A stretch of DNA of 64,000 nucleotides from an uncultured Acetatifactor sp. (lineage in GTDB: Bacteria > Bacillota > Clostridia > Lachnospirales > Lachnospiraceae), in assembly GCA_910586435.1 (NCBI GenBank), contig CAJUGT010000003.1:1-64000 (forward strand). The letters are read 5' to 3'. The position numbers and the translations under genes were made by a program. The notes beneath the pieces were generated by a model. It was not told the origin of the DNA, did not search any database, and was given only the letters and a program-made list of their open reading frames with translations. Of the stretch, positions 24,315 through 33,299 are shown one piece after another. How positions within the stretch are numbered: position 1 is the first letter of the stretch; every line of letters starts with the position of its first letter.

Positions 24315-25760
24315 ATGGGCAACAATCAAAATTGGACCAATACGGGCGAACAGATTAAGAACGCCCTGGCGGACGCTCTGAATACCGGGGATTTTAAGAA
24401 CTTAAATAATGTGGTAGCCCAAAGCGTAACCACCGCCCTGAACGAAGCGGGAATAAATATGAACAATCCCATAGGAGGAAGCAGGAGCCATTCTCAAAGC
24501 TCTTCCCAAAGCTTCGGAGGATTTACTCAAAACAGTTCCCAAAGCTTCTCTTCCAGTGGAAACGGCATCCAGGCAGGTATAAACGGCGTCCAGGCGGGCA
24601 TCCAGACATGGCAGCAAAGAGCTTTGGAGCGGGCCCATAAAAAACAGGACAGATTAAACCATATTGAAGCTGCGAGGTCCGGCAATACTGCCATACAGCA
24701 AAACAATGCTTCCGTTCAGAACGGACTCATAAACACCACTCAGAATAACATAGTAGCATCCCCCGGGGTAAAAATGCGAAGAGTCGGACAGGTATCCAAC
24801 ATACTTTACCAGGTATTCGGCGGCATTGGTCTGGGGATTACCGGCTTTATCACATTTATCCGGCTGTTCCTTTTCCTTGACGGTGATACTACTGTCGGAG
24901 GCTGGATTATAAACTTTGCTTTCCTGGCCTTATTTTATGGCATGATAAAATTGGGACTGGGACAGAAGCATCGTCTGAAACGCGCGCTGCGCTATGTCCA
25001 GCTTTGCGGCCGTAAAATGTATGAAGACATTGAAACTTTGGCAAAATCCGTGGGTAAAAATACCCGTTATGTGGGAAAAGACCTGGCCAAAATGCTGGAA
25101 CTTGGCTTCTTTCCTGAAGGACACATAGATGAGAAAAATACCTGCCTGATGCTGAATGACAATATTTACAGACAATATCTGGAAGCGGAGAACAATACCA
25201 AACGCATCGGAATGGAAAGCGTCCAGGAAAATACTGATGAATCACAGTCCATGGAAGAAGTTCTGAACGAACAGGCTTCTGAACTGGACGCTATCATTGC
25301 GGAAGGGATGGAATACATTCGCAAGCTGAGAAACTTAAATGACAGAATATCCGGGGAAACCATTTCCGCAAAATTATTCCGCCTGGAAAACCTGCTGAAA
25401 GAACTTTTTGACAGCCTCAAGGAACATCCCGAACAGATGTATCGAATGCATAAACTCATGGATTATTACCTTCCCACCACTTTAAAATTGGTGGAAACTT
25501 ATGAAAATTTCGACCGCATCAGTTCCCCCGGTGAAGAAATTGTCAAGGCAAAAAGGGAAATAGAGAATACTCTGGATACCATCAATCAGGCATTTACGGA
25601 ACTTTTGAATAATCTGTTCCAGGATACCGTCTTTGACGTCACCACAGATGCTCAGGTTTTAAAGACCATGTTGGCCAGAGAAGGGCTGACACGAGAAATG
25701 GAACTGGTACCCAATGAGAGGGAACAGCAGGACTTTGTTCCTCCCCGGTACATGAACTAG
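24315..25760 (+). CDS. xpaC: XpaC-like protein (5-bromo-4-chloroindolyl phosphate hydrolysis family)
   Basis: A 481-aa protein. Residues 1-110 are low-complexity and rich in Ser, Gln and Asn. Two membrane helices lie near 165-215 (VFGGIGLGITGFITFIRLFLF and WIINFAFLALFYGMIKLGL). The cytoplasmic C-terminal half is helical and carries the XpaC pattern (RYVGKDLAKMLELGFFPEGHID, then MHKLMDYYLPTTLKLVETYENF). XpaC and TelA genes are commonly paired and linked to envelope stress or toxic anion tolerance; the molecular function is unknown. Start ATG 24315 follows AAAAGAGGTTATAATA. telA follows after 99 bp. Confidence 0.82.
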   Translation: MGNNQNWTNTGEQIKNALADALNTGDFKNLNNVVAQSVTTALNEAGINMNNPIGGSRSHSQSSSQSFGGFTQNSSQSFSSSGNGIQAGINGVQAGIQTWQQRALERAHKKQDRLNHIEAARSGNTAIQQNNASVQNGLINTTQNNIVASPGVKMRRVGQVSNILYQVFGGIGLGITGFITFIRLFLFLDGDTTVGGWIINFAFLALFYGMIKLGLGQKHRLKRALRYVQLCGRKMYEDIETLAKSVGKNTRYVGKDLAKMLELGFFPEGHIDEKNTCLMLNDNIYRQYLEAENNTKRIGMESVQENTDESQSMEEVLNEQASELDAIIAEGMEYIRKLRNLNDRISGETISAKLFRLENLLKELFDSLKEHPEQMYRMHKLMDYYLPTTLKLVETYENFDRISSPGEEIVKAKREIENTLDTINQAFTELLNNLFQDTVFDVTTDAQVLKTMLAREGLTREMELVPNEREQQDFVPPRYMN

Positions 25761-25859
25761 ATAAAACTGTTTGTAATGCGTCATATTACTTTTGACCTGA
25801 CCAATGATACGCCTGTATAGGAACTATAAACATAAAATCAACATAGTATGGAGGAAGAA

Positions 25860-27023
25860 ATGGACAGCAATTTAGATGAAATGTTAAAGCAAGCCCCCAC
25901 CCTTACCCTGAACCCTTTTACTCAGGAGGAAAATTCCATGGGCACCACCCAAAACGCACCTGCCCCTGAGGAACCGAAAGCCCCTGAAATCACCCTAACC
26001 CCTGCGGAGCAGAAAATGGTAGATGATTTCGCTGCGCAGATAGACCTGAACAATACTCAGATGGTAATGCAGTATGGTGCGGGCAGTCAGAAGAAAATTG
26101 CCGATTTCTCCGAAAACGCTTTAAGCAATGTGCGTACCAAAGACATGGGTGAAATCGGCCAGATGCTCACCAGCGTGGTGTCGGAACTGAAGGATTTCAA
26201 CGAGGAAGAAGAAAAAGGCTTCCTGGGATTCTTCAAAAAAACTGGCAACAGGCTTGACAGCCTGAAAATCAAGTATGACAAAGCGGAATCCAATGTGAAC
26301 AGAATTTGCAAGGTAATGGAAAATCACCAGATTACGCTGTTAAAAGATGCCGCCATGCTGGACAAAATGTATGAACTGAACCTGAATTATTTCAAAGAAT
26401 TATCCATGTACATTCTTGCAGGAAAGAAGAAATTGGAACATGCCAGAACTGTGGAACTTCCGGAGCTTCTTGCCAAGGCAGAAAAAAGCGGATTACCGGA
26501 AGACACACAGGCGGCCAATGATTTTGCTTCCATGTGTGAGCGTTTCGAGAAAAAAATATATGATCTGGAGCTGACCCGGACTATTTCCATGCAGATGGCG
26601 CCCCAGATTCGTCTCATTCAGAGCAATGATACCGCCATGTCAGACAAAATACAATCCACTCTGGTGAATACCATTCCCCTTTGGAAGAGCCAGATGGTGA
26701 TTGCCATTGGATTAAGCCATTCCAGCGAAGCGGCAAAGGCGCAGAAAGAAGTCACGGACATGACCAATGCGCTTTTGAGAAAGAATGCCGAGACTCTGAA
26801 GATAGCCACCATTGAGACCGCCAGAGAGAGCGAGAGAGGCATTGTGGACATTGAAACTCTCACCGCCACCAATAAGACCTTAATCAGTACTCTGGATGAA
26901 GTGCTTAAGATTCAGGAAGACGGACGTGCCAAGAGAAAGAGCGCCGAAGCGGAGCTTGTTCGTATCGAAGATGAAATGAGGCAGAAGCTCCTGACTATGA
27001 GCCGCTCCTCCGGCAAGATGTAA
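25860..27023 (+). CDS. telA: TelA family toxic-anion-resistance protein
   Basis: A 387-aa soluble, highly alpha-helical protein with the TelA core (FLGFFKKTGNRLDSLKIKYDKAESNVNRI, then DKMYELNLNYFKELSMYILAGKKKL, and ETARESERGIVDIETLTATN near the C-terminus). TelA proteins are associated with tellurite and other stress tolerance and often follow XpaC. The start is ATG 25860, directly behind GGAGGAAGAA; an ATG at 25848 overlaps that ribosome binding site. It faces the convergent VWA gene across a 196-bp repeat-bearing gap. Confidence 0.88.
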   Translation: MDSNLDEMLKQAPTLTLNPFTQEENSMGTTQNAPAPEEPKAPEITLTPAEQKMVDDFAAQIDLNNTQMVMQYGAGSQKKIADFSENALSNVRTKDMGEIGQMLTSVVSELKDFNEEEEKGFLGFFKKTGNRLDSLKIKYDKAESNVNRICKVMENHQITLLKDAAMLDKMYELNLNYFKELSMYILAGKKKLEHARTVELPELLAKAEKSGLPEDTQAANDFASMCERFEKKIYDLELTRTISMQMAPQIRLIQSNDTAMSDKIQSTLVNTIPLWKSQMVIAIGLSHSSEAAKAQKEVTDMTNALLRKNAETLKIATIETARESERGIVDIETLTATNKTLISTLDEVLKIQEDGRAKRKSAEAELVRIEDEMRQKLLTMSRSSGKM

Positions 27024-27027
27024 AAAT

Positions 27028-27210
27028 ATACCCCATTGCGTTCCTTTATAAGTAATCCCTTCAAGATAGACGGTTGCACTTGCCCATATCGAAAAACAGG
27101 CAAGCAGAGCAGATTATCAACATGGATAGCTGCATTTGCCTATATCGTGTATAGGCAAGCAAAGCAGATTATCAACATGGCTGATTACACAAAAAAACGC
27201 AATGGGGTAT
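27028..27210. repeat. 15-bp inverted repeat enclosing two 55-bp direct repeats
   Basis: ATACCCCATTGCGTT (27028-27042) pairs with its exact complement at 27196-27210, followed on the plus strand by TTTTATC. Inside are two direct copies, 55 bp apart, ending AGATTATCAACATGG (27111 and 27166), each with a TTGCC/GGCAA stem. It lies right after the telA stop and could act as a terminator with an inserted or amplified loop. Confidence 0.75.
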
Positions 27211-27219
27211 TTTATCATC

Positions 27220-29085
27220 TTATGAAAAATAAAACACCTCGCCCCTGGGCCGAAAGGGAAGTCTCTTCCCTTTTGGTATTAAAAACGCATGTTTTCTTCT
27301 TATTTTCATTTGATCTTCTATTTCCCCGTCTGTAATGATTAAAATGGGACCATCCTTGGGAAAATCCGCCGCATCCTCCAATAAGTCAACCCCGGGCTGT
27401 AATATGGTTCCCCCCAATCCCTTCACCTGAACCCTTCCCGCAATGTCTTCCGGCGCCATATAACCGGCGTCATATGCGCAGGCATCACAAAACACCACTC
27501 TCACATAAGGAACTTCTTTTGCTGCCGCATAACTTGCAATGGCCCCCAAGGCATATCCTATTAATTTTGTCCCCATAGAACCGGAGGTATCCACCACCAC
27601 TCCAAAAGTTCTGCTGTGTTCCGGAATCTCCCCCTGTACATAACTGGGCCTGGGAATATGGGGAGTACTCCCCTGACGGCGGCTGGGTCTGGCATAAGAC
27701 CGCTTTTTTTCCAATGGGGCAAAATGGCGGTCAAACCATCTGGCCAGCTCCACATCCCAGGGAATGGGCGGAACTGCCAGAGCACGTATCTCCTGTATCA
27801 GACCTGCCGGAATATATCCCCGCCCTGTCTGATTGTGGTATTCCAATCCATTTTGCAAAGCGCTCTTGTAGAAATCGTCCAGGGAAGTGGCGCCGGAATT
27901 ACGGAACCCGGAAGATCCTTTGGATCCGCCTATAATATCCCCCCTTCCGTAACCACGCAATGTCTCAAGCCTGGAATATTTCTTCAAGTCTCTCACCATC
28001 TGATCATAAAGAGTTTCCGCGGAAATATTCTTCAGATTCTCGTCATAGAGAAGTCCACGTTCCGGCATTTCCCCAATTCCCATATCATGCAGCCAACCAT
28101 TGATGACATAATCGCAGGCAATATTCCACAACTCATGATTTCTCCCCTGACAGCGTTCATGATGCTGCAATCCCGCATGAAGAAACTCGTGTGCCAATAC
28201 AAATTTTAACTCTTCCATGCGCAATCCTGCTGCCGGATTTACATAAATCTCTGCGCAAGTCACATCCACGGCCGCAATGGATATTTCATTTTCCACACAT
28301 AACTTATAATCCTCAATAATTTTAAACCCGGAAGCCAACCCTCCAAGCAAGGGATAATGATTTATAAACCACATGGCAGCCTTCTGGGAAGAAGTATAAT
28401 TTTTCCCCGTTCCAGAGTCATGTCCGCCCGCATTGCTTACCACCTTGGAGACAGAATAGGCCAACGCATAGGCAAAAGCTATGACATATTTGTTCTTCTG
28501 ATTCCTGGACTCATCATAAAAAAGAGGCTTGTCAAGCCCCCACATATCCTGAACTCCCTGAGACGCAGTGCCAAACTCCTGATATTGTGCCGCACATCCA
28601 TGTTCCGTCAAATACTCATATATTTTTCGTTCTTCTCCCACAGGACCCGGAAAGGCCATCACGGATGCGGCGCTTAAAGGCGCGCCAAACTTAATGTCAT
28701 ACAGAAATCTGGCAATATAAATATCGCAGGCCACATTCCATATATATGGATTACAGGAGACTTTCCATTTCTCCTCTCCTTTTCCAAAGAGATCTTTTAT
28801 CCAATCACCGGGCATTTTTTCTCCGTCAAAATGCCCAAACGCAAGATGAAGCTCACAATGAGCAATGGCATAAGCCCATTGGGCAGGAGAAAGCAGCATA
28901 TCCTGGTTCAAACAGATACAGCCGTCGCTGTCAACATATGCGGCTGACCTTTTATCCATGGTATGCTTGTCATTGATATAGATATAACCTTCTAATTTGG
29001 CGAAAAGGGGGTTGGAATTCCTTATGGCAATTCCCATTTCAATATTCTGTCTGTTCTTATTAATTTTATTTTTATTACCTGGCAT
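27220..29085 (-). CDS. VWA-like protein with tandem metallopeptidase-like domains
   Basis: A 621-aa cytoplasmic protein. The HEFLH zinc motif is at 299-303 in KFVLAHEFLHAGLQHHE, followed by LWNIACDYVINGWL. A second, similar stretch lies at about 71-132 (YAIAHCELHLAFGHFDG, then WNVACDIYIARFL), where the glutamate is replaced by cysteine. The C-terminal third is a VWA domain with a MIDAS (VVDTSGSMG, GGTILQPG, ITDGEIED). The pair of a VWA protein and a MoxR ATPase usually acts as a metal-dependent chaperone system. The upstream MoxR gene ends 3 bp before the start. Start ATG 29085. Confidence 0.85.
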   Translation of the reverse strand: MPGNKNKINKNRQNIEMGIAIRNSNPLFAKLEGYIYINDKHTMDKRSAAYVDSDGCICLNQDMLLSPAQWAYAIAHCELHLAFGHFDGEKMPGDWIKDLFGKGEEKWKVSCNPYIWNVACDIYIARFLYDIKFGAPLSAASVMAFPGPVGEERKIYEYLTEHGCAAQYQEFGTASQGVQDMWGLDKPLFYDESRNQKNKYVIAFAYALAYSVSKVVSNAGGHDSGTGKNYTSSQKAAMWFINHYPLLGGLASGFKIIEDYKLCVENEISIAAVDVTCAEIYVNPAAGLRMEELKFVLAHEFLHAGLQHHERCQGRNHELWNIACDYVINGWLHDMGIGEMPERGLLYDENLKNISAETLYDQMVRDLKKYSRLETLRGYGRGDIIGGSKGSSGFRNSGATSLDDFYKSALQNGLEYHNQTGRGYIPAGLIQEIRALAVPPIPWDVELARWFDRHFAPLEKKRSYARPSRRQGSTPHIPRPSYVQGEIPEHSRTFGVVVDTSGSMGTKLIGYALGAIASYAAAKEVPYVRVVFCDACAYDAGYMAPEDIAGRVQVKGLGGTILQPGVDLLEDAADFPKDGPILIITDGEIEDQMKIRRKHAFLIPKGKRLPFRPRGEVFYFS

Positions 29086-29088
29086 TTA

Positions 29089-30165
29089 TCAGACTCTCCC
29101 ACCGGACGCAGTACTTGCCAGTCTCGGCAGATCCCTGACGATTTCCACCATAAACCATTCCGGCAAAATTTCCCCTTCCTCAGCGGATACTACCATCTGG
29201 GCAATTTCATAGTTTATCATAGATAATTCTTTGATTAATGCCTTTGCTCTGTGTGTCAGATTTTGTGTGTCCTTACTCATCTTCTGCCTGCTCTTGGGCA
29301 AATCATGAAGGAGCCTGGCCCGGAAGGATTGTGCCACAAAATATAAAACATCACGTTCCTCTGGCTTGGAAGGCCATTTTGCCCTGCCTGCCAAAATATC
29401 CGAGAGCAAATGGGTATTTCCCAATTGTTTGGTATACGCAAGAAACATTCCCGCATGATTGGCGGAAATGGAACCATAAGTCAATATCCTCAAAATATCC
29501 TCGGAAACTTCCTGCTCCCCTGCTCCATATTCTTTCAGGGCATCACTCAGCATATGCCAGGAACGGGGTGTGGAATAAGGTTCCTCTGTCTTGGGCGGCT
29601 CTGAAAAAAGATGATCCGGTCTCTGTCCAATATAATCTGTCACCCAGGGATGAAGTTTGTTCTCATATGCCCATTCCAACCATTGATTTGGGTCTGCTTT
29701 TAACTGTACATGAAACATACGGTTAATCAAAGCGGATGACATGGTTTTCACAATTGCGCCGTCATTAGAACGATTTCCGGCGCCAATTACCACACTGCCC
29801 TTGGGCAGATGATACTCTCCAATTCTCCTCTCATGAATTAAACTGTAAAACGCCTTCTGCACCTCCTGAGAACAGGCATTTAGCTCATCCAGAAATAGAA
29901 CATAGGGTTCTTTCCGGGCAATCATTTTAGGAGGAAGGAATTCTGATGTTTCCCCTTTAATCTGTGGAATACCGATAATATCCTCCGGCGCCAGCTGGCT
30001 GCCCAGCAAAGACACGCAGGGCAACCCCACCATTTCCCCAAACCGTTCAACCAACGCAGACTTGCCGATGCCCGGCGCCCCCCAGATAAATACGGGCCGA
30101 ATGGGCGCTATATTCAACAATACATCCAACAATTCATTTTGTGTAACCGAAAATGATAAATTCAT
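29089..30165 (-). CDS. MoxR-type AAA+ ATPase
   Basis: A 358-aa ATPase. Walker A GAPGIGKS is at 30-37, Walker B is VLFLDELNA, and the sensor 1 region GAGNRSNDGAIVKTMSSALINRM follows. These are typical of MoxR-like and dynein-related AAA+ proteins. It is followed after 3 bp by the VWA/metallopeptidase-like gene, the classical MoxR-VWA pairing that remodels or matures partner proteins. Start ATG 30165; no strong ribosome binding site is visible. The convergent XpaC-TelA pair may be part of the same stress system. Confidence 0.88.
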   Translation of the reverse strand: MNLSFSVTQNELLDVLLNIAPIRPVFIWGAPGIGKSALVERFGEMVGLPCVSLLGSQLAPEDIIGIPQIKGETSEFLPPKMIARKEPYVLFLDELNACSQEVQKAFYSLIHERRIGEYHLPKGSVVIGAGNRSNDGAIVKTMSSALINRMFHVQLKADPNQWLEWAYENKLHPWVTDYIGQRPDHLFSEPPKTEEPYSTPRSWHMLSDALKEYGAGEQEVSEDILRILTYGSISANHAGMFLAYTKQLGNTHLLSDILAGRAKWPSKPEERDVLYFVAQSFRARLLHDLPKSRQKMSKDTQNLTHRAKALIKELSMINYEIAQMVVSAEEGEILPEWFMVEIVRDLPRLASTASGGRV

Positions 30166-30293
30166 GTAAATTCTTCTTTCTGTTTTTACACTATTGATAC
30201 TGAGATTTCAGGTATTCAAGCCCAAGTCCCCCGCCGCAGGCATGGCTTTTACATATTCCATCAAATCTTTTTTATCATATTTTTCATCCCTTT

Positions 30294-31043
30294 TCAATGT
30301 CTCATTTTACTCACCGCTATACTGGCTACAGCGTATGCTTCATAGGCGGCATATGCCTGGGATAATTCAGTTCTGACAAATCCTGTCTGCTGCCCGCTTC
30401 CGTTCTCGCTTTCTTTTCTTGCAATCATTCTGTTCTCGTGGATGGCCTGGGCCTTTTCACTTTCCAGCACCCTTTTCCACATAGCTCTTTTTGCCTGAAC
30501 TTCCGCATATTGCCTCTGGAGCTTTTTCCTTCGCTCTTCTCGTTTCTTCCAAAAGCTTCTCTGGGCCTTGCGGCTGTCCACATAGCTTCCCTTACTCCAA
30601 CTCCGTGCGATATATTCTTCTTTGGCAGCTCCGAAACTGTGATCCACATACCTTCCTTTGGAAAGACTCCCCCAGGGATCATGATAATTAAAATCTCGCT
30701 CCAAAGTATCCAGTACCCATCTTTCATACTCAGGATCATTTTTCATTGCCTCAAATCCCTCATCCGTTATATTTACGGAAAAAGAACTGTTTATCTCCGT
30801 ATTTCCAAAGGAGAGTTTTGTTATTTCATCATAAATATATTGCTTATATTCCTCCAATGTCATGTCTTTTACGAAAGCGCTTTTTACGTTTCCCGCCTCC
30901 GCAATATCCACACCCTGGGCAATTTTCTCCGCCACAAAATCCATAAAGTTTTTCCCAGACTGAGAATTGCTCTTCGCCACCCCGCCCTTTGCTGTATTTT
31001 GACAGGATTTTATCATGTAATCCACATACATTGTATGATTCAT
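30294..31043 (-). CDS. Hypothetical protein
   Basis: A 249-aa protein that I do not recognise. I place the start at ATG 31043, behind GAGAGGGGGCAAAGGAA; the frame extends upstream to 31148 without another good site. The middle (residues about 60-130) reads as a compact alpha/beta domain (EEYKQYIYDEITKL, ITDEGFEAMKNDPEYERWVL). The region 150-210 is basic and strongly helical (KKREERRKKLQRQYAEVQAK), a likely coiled coil. It shares direction with the MoxR gene 128 bp downstream and may belong to the same transcript. No signal peptide is visible. Confidence 0.65.
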   Translation of the reverse strand: MNHTMYVDYMIKSCQNTAKGGVAKSNSQSGKNFMDFVAEKIAQGVDIAEAGNVKSAFVKDMTLEEYKQYIYDEITKLSFGNTEINSSFSVNITDEGFEAMKNDPEYERWVLDTLERDFNYHDPWGSLSKGRYVDHSFGAAKEEYIARSWSKGSYVDSRKAQRSFWKKREERRKKLQRQYAEVQAKRAMWKRVLESEKAQAIHENRMIARKESENGSGQQTGFVRTELSQAYAAYEAYAVASIAVSKMRH

Positions 31044-31182
31044 TTCCTTTGCCCCCTCTCCCATGGATATAACACAAATGATCCGACAATTTCCTTTTGT
31101 CTCATATATCGTATTTTCAGGCAGTATGCTTAAGGCAAATGTAACCAATTGTATAAAATTAGAACATTACATTTTTTGTATG

Positions 31183-32718
31183 TCAATTACGGTATTGCTC
31201 TGCATAATAACCACTCAGAGGAAAGGAATGGTTCATGGGGCCGGAACCCTTTCCAAGGTCAAGCTGCGCGGCCAGGGCTTCCGTGATATATTCCTTTGCT
31301 CTTTGTATGGACTCCAAAAGTCCAAATCCCTTTGCCAGATTGGACGCAATAGCGCTGGAAAGTGTACATCCTGTGCCATGGGTGTTTGGATTGCTTATTT
31401 TCTTGCCATGAATCCATTGCAGTTTGCCCTTTTCACAAAGCAGGTCGTCTGCATCGCTGAGAGAATGTCCGCCTTTTAAAAGAACCACACAGGAAAACTC
31501 TCTGCTGATTTTTTCCGCTGCGGCTTCCATATCTTCCTTGTACCGTATCGTCATGCCCGAAAGCACTTCCGCTTCCGGAATATTTGGTGTGACCACCGAC
31601 GCTATGGGAAATAATTCCTGAATCAATGTGGACAGCGCTTCCGTCCGCATAAGAGAGGAACCGCTGGTGGCAACCATCACAGGGTCCACCACTATATTTT
31701 TTGCTTTATAATACTTAAGCCTTTCTCCTATTACTTTTATCAACTGAGCCGAGGATACCATTCCTATCTTAATGGCATCGGGATATATGTCCTCAAAAAT
31801 GGCATCCAGCTCATTCTTCAGAAATTCTGGACTTACTTCCAAAATATCTCTCACTCCGGTGGTGTTCTGCGCCGTCAATGCTGTCACTGCGCTCATACCG
31901 TAGACCCCATTCATTGCCATTGTCTTCAAATCCGCTTGAATTCCGGCCCCTCCGCTGCAATCACTGCCGGCTATGGACAATACTGTATTCATAGTTGTCT
32001 TTCCAAAGGCAATCATCTTTTGAGACAGTTTTTTCAGTTCCCCGCATTCCTGTTCGATATTGTTGGAGGCAAAAACAGCAGATACCAGCGCCACACCGTC
32101 AATGCCGGTTCCAGCCAGGTCCATCATATTGGCTTTATTGATTCCCCCAATTGCCACAACAGGAATGTCTGTTCTGTTACAGATTTCTTTCAATACATCA
32201 TAGGAGACTTCATCGGCGTCCTCTTTTGTGGAAGTGGAGAATACGGCTCCCACACCAAGGTAATCCGCTCCTGCTTCCTGGGCGGCAAGGGCCTGTTCCA
32301 CTGTCTGAACGGAAACGCCCACTATCATTTTATCCCCGGCCAAAAGCCTTACATTACCGGCTTCCATGTCACTCTGCCCCACATGAATACCGTCGGCTCC
32401 GCATTCCAGCGCAATTTTTACATTGTCATTTATAATAAAGGGAATCCCATAAGAACGACATAAGCTTTTGATTTCCTTTGCCTCTTTTAGAAATTCTTCT
32501 TCCGACAGGTCTTTTTCCCTCAGCTGAATACAGGTTGCGCCTCCTTTTATGGCGGCCGTAACCTGCTCATGAAAGGATTGCCTTCCAACCCATGCCCTGT
32601 CAGTTACAGCGTAGAGCAGAAGCATCTCTTTTACTTTTTCTTTGATATTTCCTTTGATATTTTCTTTGATTTCTTCCATATTTTCTATCTGCTTTCCTCT
32701 TTTAATTGATGTATCCAT
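31183..32718 (-). CDS. thiED: Bifunctional thiamine-phosphate synthase / HMP-phosphate kinase
   Basis: A 511-aa fusion. The N-terminal half is ThiE (LLYAVTDRAWVG, TCIQLREKDL, GADGIHVGQSDM, VVAIGGINKANM), joining HMP-PP and thiazole phosphate to give thiamine phosphate. The C-terminal half is ThiD (VLSIAGSDCSGGAGIQADLK, DPVMVATSG, THGTGCTLSSAIA), phosphorylating HMP and HMP-P. ATG 32718 follows AAGGACCT and overlaps the Nudix gene by 34 bp; a later start at 32679 is possible but less well placed. It completes a salvage operon with thiM under the TPP riboswitch. Confidence 0.95.
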   Translation of the reverse strand: MDTSIKRGKQIENMEEIKENIKGNIKEKVKEMLLLYAVTDRAWVGRQSFHEQVTAAIKGGATCIQLREKDLSEEEFLKEAKEIKSLCRSYGIPFIINDNVKIALECGADGIHVGQSDMEAGNVRLLAGDKMIVGVSVQTVEQALAAQEAGADYLGVGAVFSTSTKEDADEVSYDVLKEICNRTDIPVVAIGGINKANMMDLAGTGIDGVALVSAVFASNNIEQECGELKKLSQKMIAFGKTTMNTVLSIAGSDCSGGAGIQADLKTMAMNGVYGMSAVTALTAQNTTGVRDILEVSPEFLKNELDAIFEDIYPDAIKIGMVSSAQLIKVIGERLKYYKAKNIVVDPVMVATSGSSLMRTEALSTLIQELFPIASVVTPNIPEAEVLSGMTIRYKEDMEAAAEKISREFSCVVLLKGGHSLSDADDLLCEKGKLQWIHGKKISNPNTHGTGCTLSSAIASNLAKGFGLLESIQRAKEYITEALAAQLDLGKGSGPMNHSFPLSGYYAEQYRN

Positions 32719-33176
32719 AGGTCCTTATAAACATGATATACTTGTTCAACCGCCCAGATTTGATGAGGCAGAAATAACTTTTCCCTGATTTGCTCAAGAG
32801 TCAACCATACCAGATAGTGGTCAGGTTCCGTTGGTTCTGATACAATATCTCCGATTTCCATGTAATAAAAATAACCGATACCATGAAAATCTGTTTTTGT
32901 TTGTTCTATAAAATGAAAATAATCACCTTTGCATATAAGTTCTTTTGGAATTACAGAGAGGCCGGCCTCCTCCAGTGTTTCTCTAATAATGCAGTCAATA
33001 TGACTTTCATTATTTTCAATACCGCCGCCAAGCAAAAAATAACCTTTTTCTCCATGATACAAATGAGTCATTACGACAGGTATTTTTCCATCAGCCGAAA
33101 AACCTATACCATATTCGCCGGTTCGTTCTTTGTATATTGTATCAGACTTTTTTATGCCAAATGTTTTTTCTAACAA
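32685..33176 (-). CDS. Nudix hydrolase in the thiamine operon
   Basis: A 163-aa protein with a full Nudix box (GGIENNESHIDCIIRETLEE followed by AGL), which binds Mg2+ and hydrolyses nucleoside-diphosphate-type substrates. It starts with TTG at 33176, behind GGGAGGGTACTGTT. It sits between thiM and thiED and overlaps thiED, so it is co-expressed with thiamine salvage. A role in cleaving a thiamine precursor diphosphate, as reported for some Nudix enzymes acting on HMP-PP, would fit but is inferred from context. A housekeeping mutT-like function is the alternative. Confidence 0.85.
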   Translation of the reverse strand: MLEKTFGIKKSDTIYKERTGEYGIGFSADGKIPVVMTHLYHGEKGYFLLGGGIENNESHIDCIIRETLEEAGLSVIPKELICKGDYFHFIEQTKTDFHGIGYFYYMEIGDIVSEPTEPDHYLVWLTLEQIREKLFLPHQIWAVEQVYHVYKDLWIHQLKEESR

Positions 33177-33299
33177 AACAGTACCCTCCCTATTTCGGAA
33201 AATTGTTCCTGCTGCGCAAACTTGATGTACAATGCATATTCCTGCAAATCATGACTCACCTGGCAACTTTGCAAAATAGAATTTAGACTCACACTTTTT

